Assembly: GCA_016194585.1 (NCBI GenBank)
Contig: JACQBG010000043.1
Coordinates: forward strand, 39,259-103,258
Reading direction: 5' to 3'
Length of the DNA: 64,000 nt
Source of the DNA: Gemmatimonadota bacterium
GTDB lineage: Bacteria; Gemmatimonadota; Gemmatimonadetes; Gemmatimonadales; Gemmatimonadaceae
This document shows positions 27,717 through 36,132 of this stretch, piece after piece. Below the pieces are notes generated by a model. It searched no databases. It was not told where the DNA came from and worked only from the letters and a program-made list of their open reading frames with translations. Positions within the stretch are counted from its first letter, which is position 1. Each line of letters begins with the position of its first letter. A program made the translations under genes and the position numbers.

Positions 27717-27947
27717 TCAGCGGCGTAGTGTGGCGGGGTCGTCGGGAGCGGAGGCCGGGGGCGCGCCTTCGCCCGGCGCCTCGTCCGGCGCGCGGGCGGG
27801 GCGCGACGGTCGTTCGTCGAGGAGGGCGCGCAGGGCCGGCGTCTGGAGGTCGTCGAACTGTCCGGAACGCGTGCTCCACACGTAGAGCGCGACGAACACG
27901 GCGACCAGCGCGAGCGCGAGGGGGATGAGCACGAACAGGACGCTCAT
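27717..27947 (-). CDS. ccoS: cbb3 oxidase maturation protein CcoS
   Basis: A 76-residue single-span protein. MSVLFVLIPLALALVAVFVA is the membrane helix, and LYVWSTRSGQFDDLQTPALR is the conserved CcoS sequence after it. The C-terminal tail is Pro/Ala/acid-rich and not conserved. CcoS is needed for heme and copper insertion into the cbb3 oxidase. Its ATG overlaps the ccoI stop (ATGA), the classical ccoI-ccoS pair. Length is slightly above average because of the tail. Confidence 0.92.
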   Translation of the reverse strand: MSVLFVLIPLALALVAVFVALYVWSTRSGQFDDLQTPALRALLDERPSRPARAPDEAPGEGAPPASAPDDPATLRR

Positions 27948-30394
27948 GACGTGGCGCCGGTGAACGTCCGGCCGTGCCAGGCGGCGAGCACGACGGTGAG
28001 CGAGCTCAGCGGCATGAGGATGGCGGCGATGAGCGGGTCCATCACGCCGGCGATGGCGAGCGAGGCGGCGACGAGGTTGTAGAACAGCGAGAAGCCGATG
28101 CCGACGCGGATGAGCCGCATCGTGCGTCGCGCGCCGGTCTGCAGCTCGAGGAGGGGAGCGAGTCCGGCGCGGGCGAGGAAGACGTCGGCCGCGGCCAGGC
28201 ACGCTTCGGCGCCGCCGCGCACGCCGATCCCTACCGTCGCCGCGGCGATCGCGGCCGCGTCGTTGACGCCGTCGCCGACCATGACGACGGGCCCTTCGCG
28301 CGACGCGGCTTCGACGACGGCGCGCTTCTCCTCCGGGGTCGCGCCGCCGCGGAACGCCGATTCGGGGATGCCGAGGGCGCGCGCCGTGGCGGCGACGACG
28401 CGCGGGTCGTCGCCGCTGAGGATCGAGACGTGCCACCCGTCGGCGCGCATCGCGTCGATGGCCGCGCGCGTGCCGGCGCGCAACGGATCGCCGAGGCCGG
28501 CGCGCGCCACGACGGCGCCATCGACGGCGACGAACACCGGGGTCAGCGCGTCGTCGAGTGGCGCGGCGAACCGCGGGGCCGTCACGCCGTGCGCGCCGTT
28601 CGCCGCGACGAACGCGGCGCTGCCGACGACGACGTGACGCCCACCGACCGTCCCCGCGATGCCCCCGCCGATCACCTCGCGCACGTCGTTCGCGACGGGC
28701 GCGTCCGCATCCCAGGCGCGCGCGAACGCCGCGGCGACGGGATGGCGCGAGTGCCGTTCGAGGGCGAGCACGAGCGCGCGCACGCTGTCGGCGCCGTCCC
28801 ACGCGACGAGCGCCATGCGCCCCTCGGTGAGCGTCCCCGTCTTGTCGAGGATGAGCCGCCCGGGGCGCGCGAGATGCTCGAGCGCGTCGCCCCCTTTCAC
28901 GAGGATCCCCTGCCGCGCCGCGCGGCCGATCGCCACGGTGATGGCGAGCGGCGTCGCGAGCGCGAGCGCGCACGGGCAGGTCACGACGAGCATCGCGATG
29001 GCGTTGTCGACGGCGGCGGTACTGTCCCTGCGGAGCCACAGGGCGAACGTCACGGCCGCGAGGCCGACGACGACGGCGATGAAGCCGCCCGCCATGCGGT
29101 CGGCCACGCGCACGACGGGGGCGCGGCGGCGGGCGCTCTCCTCGACGTCCTTGAGGATGCGGCCGAGCCGGCTCTGCTCGCCGGCGACGGTGACGCGCAC
29201 GCGCAGTGGCGCGCCGAGGTTCACGGTGCCGGCGAACACGGAAGCCCCCACGGCGACGGCGACGGGGCGCGACTCGCCGGTGAGGAGCGAGAGGTCCATC
29301 GACGACGCGCCGCTCGTGACGACGCCGTCGGCGGCGAGCGTGTCGCCGGCGCGCACGTCGAGCAGGGCGCCGGGGAGCACCGCCTGGGTCGGCACGTCGT
29401 GCACGTCGTCGCCCTCGACGACGCGTGCCGTCGAGGGCGCGAGCGAGAAGAGCAGTTCGGCGGAGTCGGCCGCGGCGCGCTGCGCGCGCTGTTGCAGGAA
29501 GCGGCCGACGAGGAGGAGGAAGATCAGCGTCGCGACGCCGTCGAAGTAGATCGGGCCGGCGTCGCGGACGGTGTTCCACGCGCCGCGTCCGTACCCGACG
29601 CCGATCGCGAGGGCGATCGGGACATCCATGTGGAGCGCCCGATGGCGGATCGCCCCCCACGCGCTGACGAAGAAGACGCGCCCGGGCCAGAGCACGGCGG
29701 GGGTGGTGAGCAGGAAGCTCCACCAGCGGAAATAGCGCTGGAACTGCGGATCCATGCCGCCGAACCACCCGGCGTAGATGGCGAGCGCGATCATCATCAC
29801 GTTGGCGGCGATCGCCCCGGCGATGCCGATGCGAACGAGCGCCGCGCGGTCCTCGGCGCGGCGCAGTGTGTCGGCCTTGCCCCCGCGGTAGGGATGGGGC
29901 GGATAGCCGAGTTCGTCGAGGAAGCGCGCGATGCGCGACAGGGGAGTCTTCGCCGGATCCCACACCAGGTGCGCGAGCGCGCGGCCGACGTCGAGATCGG
30001 CGCGCAGCACGCCGGGGATGGCGAGCGGCACCTTCTCGACGAGCCACACGCAACTCGCGCAGTGCACCCGCTCGAGATAGAGGTCGCATTCGACGAGGCC
30101 GCCGGTGACGGGCCGCACGTAGAGCGCGTGGAACGCGTCGTGGTCGAACTCCTCGAACGAGCGTCCCGACGCGAGCACCGGTCCCTCGCGCCGTTCGGCG
30201 AACGCGTAGTAGTCCTCGAGCCCGTGCTCGTGGATGATCGACCACGCCGTGCGGCAGCCCGAGCAGCAGAACTGGCGCGGCGCCGCCGGCTCGAGGAATC
30301 CCTCGGGCACGGGGAGCGCGCAGTGCGCGCAGGCGGCGGCGCGCGCGGCGGCGGGGCCGGCGCTCAGCGCGCCGGCGCTAAGGCTGGTGGCCAT
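27944..30394 (-). CDS. ccoI: Copper P1B-type ATPase CcoI for cbb3 oxidase assembly
   Basis: An 816-residue P-type ATPase. The N-terminus carries a Cys-rich zinc-ribbon-like part (CAHC and CCSGC) and a heavy-metal domain with CASC in VHCASCVWLVEKVPL. Eight membrane helices, the transport motif TCPCAL, the phosphorylation motif DKTGTLT and the hinge GDGVNDAAA follow. CcoI moves copper across the inner membrane for the CuB centre of cbb3 oxidase. It overlaps the SafE-like gene by 17 bases upstream and ccoS by ATGA downstream. All catalytic motifs are intact. Confidence 0.95.
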   Translation of the reverse strand: MATSLSAGALSAGPAAARAAACAHCALPVPEGFLEPAAPRQFCCSGCRTAWSIIHEHGLEDYYAFAERREGPVLASGRSFEEFDHDAFHALYVRPVTGGLVECDLYLERVHCASCVWLVEKVPLAIPGVLRADLDVGRALAHLVWDPAKTPLSRIARFLDELGYPPHPYRGGKADTLRRAEDRAALVRIGIAGAIAANVMMIALAIYAGWFGGMDPQFQRYFRWWSFLLTTPAVLWPGRVFFVSAWGAIRHRALHMDVPIALAIGVGYGRGAWNTVRDAGPIYFDGVATLIFLLLVGRFLQQRAQRAAADSAELLFSLAPSTARVVEGDDVHDVPTQAVLPGALLDVRAGDTLAADGVVTSGASSMDLSLLTGESRPVAVAVGASVFAGTVNLGAPLRVRVTVAGEQSRLGRILKDVEESARRRAPVVRVADRMAGGFIAVVVGLAAVTFALWLRRDSTAAVDNAIAMLVVTCPCALALATPLAITVAIGRAARQGILVKGGDALEHLARPGRLILDKTGTLTEGRMALVAWDGADSVRALVLALERHSRHPVAAAFARAWDADAPVANDVREVIGGGIAGTVGGRHVVVGSAAFVAANGAHGVTAPRFAAPLDDALTPVFVAVDGAVVARAGLGDPLRAGTRAAIDAMRADGWHVSILSGDDPRVVAATARALGIPESAFRGGATPEEKRAVVEAASREGPVVMVGDGVNDAAAIAAATVGIGVRGGAEACLAAADVFLARAGLAPLLELQTGARRTMRLIRVGIGFSLFYNLVAASLAIAGVMDPLIAAILMPLSSLTVVLAAWHGRTFTGATS

Positions 30395-31091
30395 CGGCGT
30401 GGGAGGCGTGCGCGCCCGCGTGATCGTGCGCCATCGGCGGACCGAACTTGCCGACGACGGTGAGGAGTCCGATCACCATCATCGCCGCGGCGGTGATGGC
30501 GGGCATGCGCCGGTGCAGCGGGCCGAGCGCGCGCTGCGCCCCCAGTCCGAGCGCGGCCATCGCGGGAAGCGTGCCGAGCCAGAACGCTGACATGACGAAC
30601 GCGCCGAGCGGCGCGGTGCCGGCGGCGGCGGACGTGGCGACGAACGCGTAGAGCCATCCGCACGGGAGGAGCGGCGTCAGGATGCCGAGGGCGAGGCCCC
30701 GCTGCAGCGGCGGACGGTCGCGCACGGCGCGCATCGCGGCGGCGAGCGCGGCGCGCACGAACGCCGGCACGGCGAGCTGTGGCACCCGGACGCCGGAAGC
30801 GGCGAGCGCGCTCGCGCCCCCCCACACGATCATGAGCGCGCCGGCGACGATCGCCGCCGGACGCGCGAAACCGGCGATCTGCCCGGCGCGGTCGAATCCC
30901 GCGCCCGCCATGCCGGCGAGCGCGCCGAGCGACGCGTACGAGAGCAGTCGTCCGACGTTGTAGCCGGCGGTGCCGCGCACGTCGGGCGTGCCGGTGCCGG
31001 CGACGAAGCAGGCGAGTCCGCCGCACATCCCGGCGCAGTGCGCGCTGCCGAGGAGTGCCGCGACGAAGACGGAGACCGCGAGCGCGGTCAC
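30378..31091 (-). CDS. SafE/DsbD-type membrane protein of the cbb3 cluster
   Basis: A 237-residue protein of about six membrane helices. The N-terminal motif GSAHCAGMCGG with two Cys, and LLPCGWLYAF later, are typical of the SafE/DsbD-like family that sits between ccoH and ccoI in many cbb3 clusters. A His-rich end (MAHDHAGAHASHADGH) may bind copper. GTG 31091 overlaps the ccoH stop (GTGA). The role in oxidase assembly is inferred from its conserved neighbourhood; annotation as a sulfite exporter is probably misleading. Confidence 0.85.
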   Translation of the reverse strand: MTALAVSVFVAALLGSAHCAGMCGGLACFVAGTGTPDVRGTAGYNVGRLLSYASLGALAGMAGAGFDRAGQIAGFARPAAIVAGALMIVWGGASALAASGVRVPQLAVPAFVRAALAAAMRAVRDRPPLQRGLALGILTPLLPCGWLYAFVATSAAAGTAPLGAFVMSAFWLGTLPAMAALGLGAQRALGPLHRRMPAITAAAMMVIGLLTVVGKFGPPMAHDHAGAHASHADGHQP

Positions 31092-31588
31092 CGGGCCGGC
31101 GGCGCGAGCCGCGGCGTGCCGGTGACGTCGACGTGCGCGTCGGCGGTGAAGTGGTCGGCGCCGCGCACGACGTCCACCTGGAACTCCCAGAGTCCGGTGC
31201 GGTCGAGCGGGAGGCGCGCGACGTAGCTCCCGTCGGCGCGGTCGGCGAGCGCCTGGGTGACGTGCCGGTCGCCGTCGAGGTTGTGGATGCCGGTCACCTG
31301 CACGCGCGCGCCGGGCAGCGGGACGCCGCTGGCGTCGGTGAGGCGGACGGTGACGTCGCCGCCATCCGCGGCGAGCGACGCGACCGAGAGCGCGGCCCGC
31401 CAGCCGAGCCGGGCGTTCGTGCCTTCCTGCGCGATGACCGTGTCGAAGGCCACGCCCTTCTGGTAATAGTCGGGCACGAGCGACACGGTGGAGTCGTGCG
31501 TCGCCGTCCAGATCATCCATCCCTGGCTCGTCGCGGTCGCGAGCAGGAGGGCGCCCACGAACCACGGCCAGTACCACCCCTTCTTCAT
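31088..31588 (-). CDS. ccoH: FixH/CcoH-family cbb3 assembly protein
   Basis: A 166-residue membrane-anchored protein. It has one N-terminal helix (WPWFVGALLLATATSQGWMI) and a periplasmic beta-rich FixH domain with DYYQKGVAFD near residue 40. FixH/CcoH proteins assist assembly and stability of cbb3 oxidase. The ATG overlaps the ccoG stop (ATGA), and its own stop overlaps the SafE-like GTG, so translation is coupled along the cluster. Confidence 0.9.
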   Translation of the reverse strand: MKKGWYWPWFVGALLLATATSQGWMIWTATHDSTVSLVPDYYQKGVAFDTVIAQEGTNARLGWRAALSVASLAADGGDVTVRLTDASGVPLPGARVQVTGIHNLDGDRHVTQALADRADGSYVARLPLDRTGLWEFQVDVVRGADHFTADAHVDVTGTPRLAPPAR

Positions 31589-33006
31589 TTGTCGCGCTCC
31601 TCGCGCTTGCCGTCGTGATCCTCAGGACCGCGCAGCAGCCAGGGGACCTCCTGCATGAACGCGGCGCCGTCGCTCACCCGGAATCGAACCTGCTTCTGCC
31701 CGTGGTGGAAGGCCTCGGCGGGGAGGATCACGAACACGCTGGTCGTCACCGTCCGGCCGTTGACGACGTTCAGCGGCAGTTCGGGGGCGATGAGGCGCGC
31801 CCCGTCGGCGTCCTCGAGGTCGACGGTGTAGCGCTGCGTCGCGCGCGATCGGTTGGCGATCTTGATGCGCACCTGGTTCACGACCGAGCCGTCGGGTTCG
31901 CGGGTGAACGGCTGTCCGATCGCGCCGAGCAGCGTGACGTCGGCCTTCGGCTTGGTCTCGAGGGCGAAGAGGAAGCCGCCGAAGAAGAGGGCGAACGCGA
32001 CCGGGTAGAGCACGGTGCGCGGCCGGATGAGATGCCGCACGTGCCCGGCGAGCGACTCCTTCGACGTGTAGCGGATGAGGCCTTCGGGCTTGCCGACCTT
32101 GCGCATCACGGTGTCGCAGGCGTCGGCGCACTGGGTGCAGTGGATGCACTCCATCTGCAGGCCGTCGCGGATGTCGATGCCGGTGGGGCAGGTGAGGACG
32201 CAGGCGCCGCAATCGACGCAATCACCCGCCGCCGGCGCGAGCGGGAGCGCCTTCTTCGGCTGGCCGCGGGGCTCGCCCCGGTTCGGGTCGTACGCGACGA
32301 TGAGCGACTGCTGGTCGAGCAGCACCGCCTGCCACCGGCCGTACGGGCAGGCGACGAGGCACGTCTGCTCGCGGAACCAGGTGAAGTCGAGGAACACCGC
32401 GACGGTCGTGATCGCCATGACGACGAAGGGCGTCGGATGCTCGAACGGCGACTGCATCATCCAGTGCGAGAGCTGCTCGGTGCCGACGAAATAGGCGAGG
32501 AAGGTGTTCCCGAGCACGGCCGCGAGCACGGCGTAGATCGCGTACTTCACGAGGCGGCGCGGATGGAAGTGCTCGTTCCCCTTGTCGAGCTGCCGCGACC
32601 GCGCCCATCCGCCCTCGACCAGCCGTTCGATGGGCCGGAAGAGGAACTCCATGTAGACGGTCTGCGGGCAGGCCCAGCCGCACCAGGCGCGTCCGAAGAG
32701 CGCGGTGAGCAGGAAGATGCCGATGAGGAGGCTGATGCCGAGGAGCATCAGCAGGAGCGTGTCGGTCGGGAGGAAGGTGGTGCCGAAGAGCGTGAACTCG
32801 CGCCGCGTGAGGTCGAGCAGCATCAGCGGCTTGCCGTTCAAGCGGAAGTGCGGGATGGCGAGGAAGAACAGCATCAGCCCGTACGCCACGGCGCGCCGTC
32901 GCTGCCAGAACTTCCCGCGCGACGGCTTCGGACGGATCCACCGTCGCGAGCCGTCGGCGTTGAGCGTGGCGAGGACGCGTCCGGTGGGTGCGGGGGCGGC
33001 GGTCAC
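31585..33006 (-). CDS. ccoG: cbb3 oxidase accessory iron-sulfur protein CcoG (RdxA/FixG)
   Basis: A 473-residue membrane protein. Membrane helices are interspersed with WCGWACPQTVYMEFLF, a signature of CcoG/RdxA, and two 4Fe-4S cysteine sets, CVDCGACVLTCPTGIDI and CIHCTQCADACD. A periplasmic immunoglobulin-like C-terminal domain (about 350-465) follows. CcoG is proposed to reduce Cu2+ for delivery to the oxidase. It overlaps ccoP upstream by 4 bases and ccoH downstream by ATGA. Confidence 0.95.
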   Translation of the reverse strand: MTAAPAPTGRVLATLNADGSRRWIRPKPSRGKFWQRRRAVAYGLMLFFLAIPHFRLNGKPLMLLDLTRREFTLFGTTFLPTDTLLLMLLGISLLIGIFLLTALFGRAWCGWACPQTVYMEFLFRPIERLVEGGWARSRQLDKGNEHFHPRRLVKYAIYAVLAAVLGNTFLAYFVGTEQLSHWMMQSPFEHPTPFVVMAITTVAVFLDFTWFREQTCLVACPYGRWQAVLLDQQSLIVAYDPNRGEPRGQPKKALPLAPAAGDCVDCGACVLTCPTGIDIRDGLQMECIHCTQCADACDTVMRKVGKPEGLIRYTSKESLAGHVRHLIRPRTVLYPVAFALFFGGFLFALETKPKADVTLLGAIGQPFTREPDGSVVNQVRIKIANRSRATQRYTVDLEDADGARLIAPELPLNVVNGRTVTTSVFVILPAEAFHHGQKQVRFRVSDGAAFMQEVPWLLRGPEDHDGKREERDK

Positions 33007-33620
33007 GGCGTCTTCGCCGGCGCGGCGGCTGGCGCGGAGGCGGCCGCGGCCGGCGTCGCGGCGACGAGCACCCCGTCAGGCGCCTTCGGATTCGCCGGAT
33101 TGCTGCCGTGGAGCGAGACGACGTACGCGGTGAGGGAGTTGATCTGGTCGGGCTTGAGGATCTTCCCCCAGTTCGGCATCCCCTTGGCGAGCACGCCCTG
33201 GTCGATCGTCGTGTGGATCTCGACCGGCGTGCCGCCGTGGATCCAGTAGTCGTCGGTGAGGTTCGGGCCGATGAGACCGCCGCCGTCGGCGCGGTGGCAG
33301 CTCACGCAGTTGACCGCGAAGAGCGCCTTCCCCTTCTCGACCTCCGCCTTGTCGGCGACGATCGCGGCCATCTGTTCAGGCGTGACGGTCCCGCCGCCGG
33401 CGTCGGGGTGGGCGGCCTTGAACGCGGCCATCTCCTTCTGGTACATCGCCTCCTTCTTCGCGCCGTGGCCGATGTCGCCCGGCGCGAAGTAGTAGACCGG
33501 CACGAGGAGGATGGTCACGAGGAAGAGGAGGAGCCACCAGCGCGGCATCGGATTGTCGTACTCCTTGATGCCGTCGTACTCGTGGTCCATGATCGGGCGA
33601 TCGTCGCCAGCTTTCGTCAT
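33003..33620 (-). CDS. ccoP: cbb3 oxidase subunit III, CcoP-like with a single heme c site
   Basis: A 205-residue protein. The N-terminus has the CcoP signature DGIKEYDNPMPRWW and one membrane helix (about 30-47). A cytochrome c domain has one CVSCH heme site, with MPNWG providing the Met axial ligand. Usual CcoP subunits carry two CxxCH sites; here only one is found, so the protein is a shortened monoheme version. It passes electrons to the CcoO part of the fused catalytic subunit. The C-terminal tail is Ala/Pro-rich. It follows ccoQ by 10 bases. Confidence 0.9.
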   Translation of the reverse strand: MTKAGDDRPIMDHEYDGIKEYDNPMPRWWLLLFLVTILLVPVYYFAPGDIGHGAKKEAMYQKEMAAFKAAHPDAGGGTVTPEQMAAIVADKAEVEKGKALFAVNCVSCHRADGGGLIGPNLTDDYWIHGGTPVEIHTTIDQGVLAKGMPNWGKILKPDQINSLTAYVVSLHGSNPANPKAPDGVLVAATPAAAASAPAAAPAKTP

Positions 33621-33630
33621 TGGTCGGGCC

Positions 33631-33822
33631 TCAGGGCTCGCGCGGAGTCTGGGGAGTCAGGTCGTCGAGGGGCAGGCGGCCGGCGCGCTCGTAATACGAC
33701 GAGCGCGCCGGCGAGAGCACCGCCGCCAGGACGGCGAGAAAGGCGAGGAAGAACAGGATCAACGCCACGATCGCGTAGCCGGAGAGTCCGGACGCGCCCA
33801 CGACGTCGGCGATGCTGCGCAC
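33631..33822 (-). CDS. ccoQ: Small cbb3 oxidase subunit CcoQ-like
   Basis: A 63-residue single-span protein. It has one membrane helix (GYAIVALILFFLAFLAVLAA) and a short hydrophilic tail with DDLTPQTPREP. GTG 33822 follows the ccoNO stop within 2 bases and is preceded by GGAGGG 9 bases upstream. Position between ccoNO and ccoP and the size match CcoQ/FixQ; the sequence itself is poorly conserved. CcoQ stabilises the subunit interaction. No protein this short has a diagnostic motif. Confidence 0.8.
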   Translation of the reverse strand: MRSIADVVGASGLSGYAIVALILFFLAFLAVLAAVLSPARSSYYERAGRLPLDDLTPQTPREP

Positions 33823-33824
33823 GG

Positions 33825-36050
33825 TCAGTTCCCTCCCGCCTTCAGCGGGGCGGGGGTGGTCGCGGCGGCGGTCGCCGCGGGAGCCGCCGCCGTCGCGGCG
33901 GGTTGGCGGATGTCGGTGCCGAGCCGCTCGAGATACGCGACGAGCGCCGTGATCTCCTTGTCGGCCAGGCCGGCGGGACCGCCGTTCTTCTCGATGTCGG
34001 CGGCGACGAGCGCCGCCTGGTCGCGCGCCATCTGGTTGGCGTGGTTGATCGCGTCGCCGTACGGCACGCCCAGCATCGCCATGGCGTCGACGCGCTTCTG
34101 GATGCCGTCGAAGTCGGTGCGGTTGGTGAGCAGGAACGGATACGACGGCATGATCGACTTCGGCGAGATCGAGCGCGGGTTCTCCATGTGGCGCACGTGC
34201 CACAGGGCGGGGTACTTGCCGCCCTCACGCGCGAGGTCGGGGCCGATGCGGCGCGACCCCCACAGGAACGGATGGTCGTACACCGACTCGCCGGGCTTGG
34301 AATAGTCGCCGTACCGCTCCGTCTCGAACCGGAAGGGTCGGATCATCTGCGAATGGCAGTTGAAGCACCCCTCGCGGATGTAGAGGTCGCGGCCGGCGAG
34401 CTCGAGCGGCGTGTACGGCTTCACGCTCGCGATCGTCGGCACGTTCGACTTGATGAGGAAGGTCGGGATGATCTCGAACAGCGACGCGACGGCGACGGCG
34501 ACGAGCACCATCACGCTGAAGAAGAGCGGCATCCCCTCCCACCGGCGGTGCCAGCCGAGCCCGACGAAGCGTGCGTAGACCCCGGTGCCGGCGGGCGCAT
34601 GAGGCTCCGGCGTCGAGAGATCGAGCGGCGCGGCCGTCACCACCGGCACGTCGTACGCCGCCGGACGGCGCTTCCACGTCATCACGATGTTGTAGATGAA
34701 GATGACGGTGCCGGCGAGGTACAGCGTGCCGCCGGCGACGCGCACCCAGTACATCGGCATCAACCGCATCGTCGTCTCGATGAAGTCCGGGAACTGCAAC
34801 CGCCCGGTCTCGTCGAAGGCGCGCCACATGAGCCCCTGCGTGATGCCGGCGCTGTAGATCGACGCGACGTACAAGAGGATGCCGAACGTCGACACCCAGA
34901 AGTGCGTCTCGGCGAGCTTCTTGCTGAAGAGAGGGGCCTGGAAGAGCCGCGGCGCCAGCCAGTAGATCATGCCGAACGTCAGGAAGCCGTTCCAGCCGAG
35001 CGCGCCCGTGTGCACGTGGGCGATGATCCAGTCGGTGTAGTGCGCGAGACCGTTGACGGTCTTGATCGAGAGCACCGGGCCCTCGAAGGTGCTCATGCCG
35101 TATGCCGTCACGGCGAGCACGAAGAACTTCAGCACCGGCTCCTCGACGACCTTGTGCCACGCCCCGCGCAGCGTGAGCAGGCCGTTGATCATGCCCCCCC
35201 AGCTCGGCGCGATGAGCATCACCGAGAACACCATGCCGAGCGTGCTCGCCCAGTCGGGGAGCGCCGTGTAGTGCAGGTGGTGCGGACCGGCCCAGATGTA
35301 GAGGAAGACCAGCGACCAGAAGTGGAGGATCGAGAGCTTGTAGCTGAACACCGGCCGGTCGGCCGCCTTGGGCAGGAAGTAGTACATCAGGCCGAGGAAC
35401 GGCGTCGTGAGGAAGAAGGCGACGGCGTTGTGCCCGTACCACCACTGCATGAAGGCGTCCTGCACCCCCGCGTAGATCGAATAGCTCTTCAGCGGTCCGA
35501 CGGGGATCGCCAGGTTGTTGAAGATGTGCAGCACCGCCACCGTGATGATCGAGGCGATGAAGAACCAGATCGCCACGTAGATGTGGCGCTCGCGCCGCTT
35601 GGTGAGCGTCACGAAGTAGTTCACGGCGAAGGCGACCCACACGATGAGGATCGCGACGTCGATCGGCCACTCGAGCTCCGCGTACTCCTTGGCCTGCGTG
35701 TAGCCGAGCGGGAGCGTGATCGCGGCGGCGACGATGATCGCCTGCCATCCCCAGAAGTGGAAGTTGCTGAGCTTGTCCGACCACATGCGCGTCTTCAGCA
35801 GCCGCTGCGTGGCGTAGTAGGCGCCGCAGAACCAGGCGTTGCCGGCGAACGCGAACACGACCGCGTTCGTGTGCAGCGGGCGCAATCGCCCGAAGGCGAA
35901 GATCGGGCCGAAGTTCGCCGCCGGATAGGCGAGCTGCACGGCGATGATGAGCCCGACCAGCATGCCGACGAGCCCGAAGATGATCGTCGCGAAGAGGAAC
36001 TTGCGGACGATGGCGTCGTCGTAGGAGAAGGAATCAAGACGCGCGTTCAT
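33825..36050 (-). CDS. ccoNO: Fused cbb3 oxidase subunits I and II (CcoN-CcoO)
   Basis: A 741-residue protein joining the catalytic subunit CcoN to the monoheme CcoO. The CcoN part (about 1-475) has the heme and CuB histidines in RPLHTNAV, WYGHNAVAFF, GPHHLHYTALPDW and DWIIAHVHTG. After a linker with APAGTGVYAR comes a CcoO part with a membrane helix and one heme c site CFNCHSQM (about 570). It reduces oxygen to water at low oxygen with proton pumping. The C-terminus is Ala/Thr/Pro-rich. Fusion removes the separate ccoO gene. It starts at 36050, 82 bases after the ATPase gene. Confidence 0.95.
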   Translation of the reverse strand: MNARLDSFSYDDAIVRKFLFATIIFGLVGMLVGLIIAVQLAYPAANFGPIFAFGRLRPLHTNAVVFAFAGNAWFCGAYYATQRLLKTRMWSDKLSNFHFWGWQAIIVAAAITLPLGYTQAKEYAELEWPIDVAILIVWVAFAVNYFVTLTKRRERHIYVAIWFFIASIITVAVLHIFNNLAIPVGPLKSYSIYAGVQDAFMQWWYGHNAVAFFLTTPFLGLMYYFLPKAADRPVFSYKLSILHFWSLVFLYIWAGPHHLHYTALPDWASTLGMVFSVMLIAPSWGGMINGLLTLRGAWHKVVEEPVLKFFVLAVTAYGMSTFEGPVLSIKTVNGLAHYTDWIIAHVHTGALGWNGFLTFGMIYWLAPRLFQAPLFSKKLAETHFWVSTFGILLYVASIYSAGITQGLMWRAFDETGRLQFPDFIETTMRLMPMYWVRVAGGTLYLAGTVIFIYNIVMTWKRRPAAYDVPVVTAAPLDLSTPEPHAPAGTGVYARFVGLGWHRRWEGMPLFFSVMVLVAVAVASLFEIIPTFLIKSNVPTIASVKPYTPLELAGRDLYIREGCFNCHSQMIRPFRFETERYGDYSKPGESVYDHPFLWGSRRIGPDLAREGGKYPALWHVRHMENPRSISPKSIMPSYPFLLTNRTDFDGIQKRVDAMAMLGVPYGDAINHANQMARDQAALVAADIEKNGGPAGLADKEITALVAYLERLGTDIRQPAATAAAPAATAAATTPAPLKAGGN

Positions 36051-36132
36051 ATACGTGGAGGTCTCCGCGGAGGATTTCGCAAGAAACGCCCTTTACCGGT
36101 TACCAACAATCGGCCTCTTCCCCGCCAAACTG

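Noticed and set aside
31670..31710. tRNA-like GGAATCGAACCTGC stretch
   Set aside because: It resembles a T-loop but lies inside ccoG, and no acceptor stem or anticodon arm can be folded around it.
36051..36132. Possible FNR box before ccoNO
   Set aside because: I looked for TTGATN4ATCAA and saw no close match in the gap, so oxygen control by FNR cannot be supported.
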